Origin: GCA-002282575 sp964646525
GTDB lineage: Bacteria > Pseudomonadota > Gammaproteobacteria > Thiomicrospirales > Thiomicrospiraceae
Length of the DNA: 9,175 nucleotides
Direction of reading: 5' to 3'
Assembly: GCA_964646525.1 (NCBI GenBank)
Contig: CAZYER010000051.1
Location: 1-9,175, forward strand
In this document: piece by piece, positions 6,698-9,175 of the stretch
Layout: each line of letters begins with the position of its first letter
How positions within the stretch are numbered: position 1 is the first letter of the stretch
Notes under the pieces: model-generated
Databases searched by the model: none
Seen by the model: only the letters and a program-made list of their open reading frames with translations
What the model was told of the DNA's origin: nothing
Made by a program: the position numbers and the translations under genes

Positions 6698-7364
6698 ATT
6701 TGCCGTGCAAATACTGCTCATCGGTAAAGGTACTCACCCACTCTACTTTATTCATTACCAAGATGGTCATTAAAAAGCCGTTTACAAAAGCCTCTGGGCC
6801 CATCATCATTGGCAATAGGGGTAAAAATTGATAAGACAATTTTGACCAACTAATGATCTCTCCCCAAACCAACACAGCGCTGAGAGCCAAAATACTGGCT
6901 AACATGGCAAAGGCACCGACAATGAATGCATTTAAAAACACATAAACAAAGAAATTACGTGGCAACCAACGATAAGCCGCCAACAATGCCCACCAAGTTA
7001 CTAACACAGGCACAACCGCCATGGTCAACCAGTTAGCAGCAAAGGCGTCCCAGCCTGCGCCACCCGTGTAGGTAACCAGTGCCAAAACCAACGCCAAAGC
7101 AATAAAAGCAAATTGCCAACCAAACATGAGCGTTAATAAGGTCGCGCCAAGAAAATGAAAACTCAGTCCAGGTCCAATAGAGGCTTTCACACTCCACAAA
7201 CCCAGCACAATGAGCACCGCGCCAGCAAACACGGCTTGCGCCGTCCAATCGTTGAGCACCTTATGCCAAGGCGCTCGCCATAAACTGAGCAACAGCAATG
7301 GCACAGTCAACAACCAAGTTAGCCAAAAAAAGGCATCATTTAATACACCAAAGGGGATATTCAT
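6696..7364 (-). CDS. Orphan CbiM-like membrane protein (energy-coupling factor permease family)
   Basis: The 222-residue product is strongly hydrophobic, with about six or seven membrane segments (roughly 8-28, 43-60, 68-81, 84-100, 112-130, 139-166, 178-204). It resembles the CbiM/NikM substrate-binding subunit of cobalt or nickel ECF transporters, in particular a stand-alone version I recall from pseudomonads. Shared features are SFHFLG at 68-73, PRNFFVYVF at 135-143 and MGPEAFVNG at 188-196. True CbiM starts Met-His-Ile-Pro and uses His2 as a metal ligand; here the start is Met-Asn-Ile-Pro, so that ligand is absent, while His70 remains. No cbiN, cbiQ or cbiO gene is nearby. Transport of cobalt or nickel is therefore doubtful and the substrate is unknown. 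The ATG at 7364 is preferred to an upstream TTG (7376) because it gives the family-like N-terminus, though the ribosome site is weak. Confidence 0.8.
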   Translation of the reverse strand: MNIPFGVLNDAFFWLTWLLTVPLLLLSLWRAPWHKVLNDWTAQAVFAGAVLIVLGLWSVKASIGPGLSFHFLGATLLTLMFGWQFAFIALALVLALVTYTGGAGWDAFAANWLTMAVVPVLVTWWALLAAYRWLPRNFFVYVFLNAFIVGAFAMLASILALSAVLVWGEIISWSKLSYQFLPLLPMMMGPEAFVNGFLMTILVMNKVEWVSTFTDEQYLHGK

Positions 7365-7383
7365 CTTTGTTCTCAATCTCGGC

Positions 7384-7389
7384 TACAAT
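7384..7389 (+). promoter_or_regulatory. Possible -10 box for the RDD-serB unit
   Basis: TACAAT matches the sigma70 -10 consensus at 5 of 6 positions and lies 27 bases before the RDD protein start, in the 52-bp divergent gap. The matching -35 region (about 7360-7366, TTCATCT) is poor, so an activator may be needed or the promoter may be elsewhere. Confidence 0.35.
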
Positions 7390-7416
7390 GGGTGTTTTAC
7401 GCTACTGGGCTTGTCC

Positions 7417-7830
7417 ATGAAACATTTTTTTTGGGTAACAGCTGCCTTTGTTTACGACCTATTCATTTTAGCGGCATTAAGTATGGCGCTAGCAGCCATT
7501 TACACCCTTTTAGCGGGTGAAGCCTTTCATGAAAGAACCCTTGCGTTAAGGCTGTTTCAACTCAATTGGGTTGCGATGGTAAGCAGTTATTATCTTATCA
7601 GTTGGCGACGTGCTGGGCAAACCATTGGTATGCGCGCTTGGCGTATAAAAGTGGTGAGCTTAACAAACACATCATTAACTTGGTCAGACTGCTGGAAACG
7701 TCTGGGCGCTGGCACGGTTAATTTTCTGTTGTTAAATCTAGGCTGGTTGGGCTATCTACTCCCCGCTGAAAAAAGCTTAACCGATTATCTTTCGCACACA
7801 CGGATAGAGCGCTTACCCAAAAACAGTTAA
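7417..7830 (+). CDS. Small RDD-family membrane protein
   Basis: The product is 137 residues. It has hydrophobic segments at about 8-32, 46-62 and 98-115, the usual three for this family. The GQTIGMRAWRIKV stretch at 68-80 is the conserved RDD core (commonly GQTLGMRALGLRV), and the family's late Asp and Arg appear in LTDYLSHTRI at 121-130. Asp14 in FVYD is the first family Asp, but the Arg that usually precedes it by a few residues is not present; the N-terminus reads FFWVTAAFVYD. The family's function is mostly unknown, with some members linked to ion transport. The ATG at 7417 follows a weak GGG-containing ribosome site; the frame stays open further upstream, but those codons overlap the divergent CbiM-like gene and have no membrane-protein character. 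serB starts 36 bp downstream, so the two are probably cotranscribed. Confidence 0.85.
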   Translation: MKHFFWVTAAFVYDLFILAALSMALAAIYTLLAGEAFHERTLALRLFQLNWVAMVSSYYLISWRRAGQTIGMRAWRIKVVSLTNTSLTWSDCWKRLGAGTVNFLLLNLGWLGYLLPAEKSLTDYLSHTRIERLPKNS

Positions 7831-7866
7831 AATAATGCTCAATCATTCTTACATTAGGACCTTATT

Positions 7867-8703
7867 GTGGCCACACTCATTATTCATCGCGCTCAATTAA
7901 CCGAAACCGAACAACAACTGCTAACAACACACTTTGGCTGTTCTGCAACGCCAGTAGCACAACATCACCGTATTGAGCTGGACGAAATGCCTTCACCAGA
8001 AACACTGACAAGGGTTAGAGCTTTAAGCAATTGGGATATTAATTTCTTGCCCGATGACTTTGATGCCAGCCAAGTGAAGTTGATTATTTCGGACATGGAT
8101 TCGACGCTCATTAACATTGAGTGTATTGATGAAATTGGCGAACATTTAGGCATCAAAGCACAAATTAGCCATATCACTGAAGCGGCAATGCGCGGCGAAT
8201 TAAACTTTGAACAATCGCTAACCAAACGTGTTGCGTTACTGCAAGGCACACCCTTGTCAGCGTTGGAAAGCGTGTATCAACAACGCCTGCAACTGAATGA
8301 AGGTGCGGAAACACTGATTCAAACCACACAAGCACAAGGCATTAAATTTGCACTGGTTTCTGGTGGTTTTACCTTCTTTACCGACCGCTTAAAAACGCGC
8401 TTACACTTAGACTTTACCCGTGCCAATGTGTTGGGCTTTGACGATCAACAACAAACGAACGGCCAGGTAGTTGGTGGCATTATCGGTGCTGAGGCCAAGC
8501 GTGAGTTTTTACTTGAACTCTGCGATCAACTGGGTATTGGTCCAAATCAAGCGATTGCGGTGGGTGATGGCGCTAACGACCTACGCATGATGCAAGACGC
8601 TGGCCTTTCAGTGGCTTATCATGCCAAACCCACCGTACAAGCCGCCGCCGATACGGCTTTAAATCATCGCGGACTCGATGCCATTCTCGACTTTTTGGTG
8701 TAA
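7867..8703 (+). CDS. serB: Phosphoserine phosphatase
   Basis: SerB removes phosphate from L-phosphoserine, the last step of serine synthesis in the cytoplasm. The 278 residues match the shorter bacterial SerB type (E. coli has 322), with a small N-terminal regulatory-like region (1-65) and a HAD phosphatase domain. All HAD motifs are seen: DMDST at 76-80 (Asp76 nucleophile, Asp78 general acid), SGG at 165-167 within ALVSGGFTFF, Lys211 in EAKREFL, and GDGANDL at 233-239 with Asp234 and Asp238 for magnesium. The substrate-cap segment AMRGELNFEQSLTKRVALL (107-125) is typical of phosphoserine-specific members. The start codon is GTG, 7 nt after AGGA (7856-7859). It lies between the RDD gene and an envelope protein gene in the same direction. 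Confidence 0.97.
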   Translation: MATLIIHRAQLTETEQQLLTTHFGCSATPVAQHHRIELDEMPSPETLTRVRALSNWDINFLPDDFDASQVKLIISDMDSTLINIECIDEIGEHLGIKAQISHITEAAMRGELNFEQSLTKRVALLQGTPLSALESVYQQRLQLNEGAETLIQTTQAQGIKFALVSGGFTFFTDRLKTRLHLDFTRANVLGFDDQQQTNGQVVGGIIGAEAKREFLLELCDQLGIGPNQAIAVGDGANDLRMMQDAGLSVAYHAKPTVQAAADTALNHRGLDAILDFLV

Positions 8704-8715
8704 TATCCCTAAACA

Positions 8716-8742
8716 GGCCTAGTACAAATAATCGACTAGGTC
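8716..8742 (+). other. Weak stem-loop after serB
   Basis: GGCCTAGT (8716-8723) pairs with ACTAGGTC (8735-8742), 8 bp with one G-T pair, around an 11-base loop. Only GTTT follows, so this is a poor terminator. It could reduce read-through or shape processing between serB and the next gene, which starts 26 bp further on. Confidence 0.35.
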
Positions 8743-8767
8743 GTTTAATCGCACAGGGAGCAACTCC

Positions 8768-9175
8768 ATGAAACGCATACTTCTGGGTTTAATCAATGCT
8801 TTAATCGTCAGCTTTGGCTCACTGTGGTTGCTCCTCTTTACCAGTACAGGTAACGGCATCATCAAGCCTTGGCTAGAAAGTTATTTGCAAGGCTATGTAC
8901 CTGAAGCAAAGCTTGAAGCCTTTAGTCTTAACCCAGAACAGACCCAATTAACCCTATCGCTTCAGCAAAATGCGCGTTTAGAAATCACCGCCGTAACCAA
9001 CTTATGGCAACAAAGTGCAACGGGACAATGGCGTTTCCATGCTACCGATCTTTCCGAACTTCAAGCACTATTACCCCTTCCCTTGGCGGGTGCTGTTAAT
9101 AGTGAGGGTCGCTTTATTATTTCACCCAATGCGCTCGAAGTTGATGGCAAGGTGCAATTACCACACAGCCTAGTG
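8768..9175 (+). CDS. Membrane-anchored envelope protein, 5' part (tentatively AsmA/TamB-like)
   Basis: The frame is open for 136 codons to the window edge with no stop, so the gene is cut by the window. The ATG lies 7 nt after a strong GGGAG ribosome site (8756-8760). Residues 5-25 form a hydrophobic segment after a Lys-Arg start, best read as an uncleaved signal anchor, followed by TSTGNGIIKPWLESYLQGYVP. The rest would be periplasmic and shows alternating hydrophobic residues typical of beta strands (for example QTQLTLSLQQNARLEITAV and EGRFIISPNALEVDGKVQL). An anchor followed by a T..G..I/L motif and then repeating short strands is the pattern of AsmA- and TamB-like proteins, which act in lipid or outer-membrane protein transport. 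I cannot confirm the family from this fragment. The 64-bp gap from serB suggests cotranscription. Confidence 0.75.
   Translation, partial: MKRILLGLINALIVSFGSLWLLLFTSTGNGIIKPWLESYLQGYVPEAKLEAFSLNPEQTQLTLSLQQNARLEITAVTNLWQQSATGQWRFHATDLSELQALLPLPLAGAVNSEGRFIISPNALEVDGKVQLPHSLV

Noticed and set aside
7033..7248. 71-codon minus-strand frame inside the CbiM-like gene
   Set aside because: Overlaps the real membrane protein on the same strand in another frame; no ribosome site or family features.

Overview
The window looks like a stretch of chromosome from a gammaproteobacterium of moderate GC content. The evidence is the set of full-length housekeeping genes: an HtpG of E. coli-like length, a PpsA-type PEP synthase, HtpX, and a short SerB of the type seen in many beta- and gammaproteobacteria. 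A Pho box of the E. coli PhoB type and an orphan CbiM-like membrane protein of a kind I recall from pseudomonads agree with this. I cannot name the genus. I see no insertion sequence, phage gene, CRISPR array, tRNA or rRNA.

Layout from left to right. 1-282 is a gene-free, AT-rich leader that ends in four tandem PhoB half-sites and a -10 box. 283-852 (+) encodes a small outer-membrane-type lipoprotein of unknown function, ending at a terminator with a UACG tetraloop. 985-2853 (-) is htpG (Hsp90), with its own terminator, and it is divergent from ppsA (2938-5340, +) across 84 bp rich in short repeats. 5474-6379 (-) is htpX, an inner-membrane zinc protease with a clear promoter. The 316 bp between htpX and the next gene hold that promoter, an AT-rich filler, and a long structured element (6574-6697) bounded by a perfect 15-bp inverted repeat. 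6696-7364 (-) is an orphan CbiM-like permease whose stop codon lies in the edge of that element. Divergent from it, 7417-7830 (+) is a small RDD-family membrane protein, followed by serB (7867-8703, +) and the 5' part of a membrane-anchored envelope protein (8768 to the window edge), probably as one transcription unit.

Functionally the region is a mixture. There are two protein quality-control genes (htpG, htpX), one gluconeogenic enzyme (ppsA), one serine biosynthesis enzyme (serB) and several membrane or envelope proteins of unknown role. The most informative non-coding signals are the Pho-box array, which predicts that the unknown lipoprotein is induced by phosphate starvation, and the 123-bp palindromic element, which looks like a member of an intergenic repeat family and probably also serves as the 3' terminator of the CbiM-like gene. 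I found no convincing new multi-gene system; the best candidates for something undescribed are the PhoB-linked lipoprotein and the structured element.
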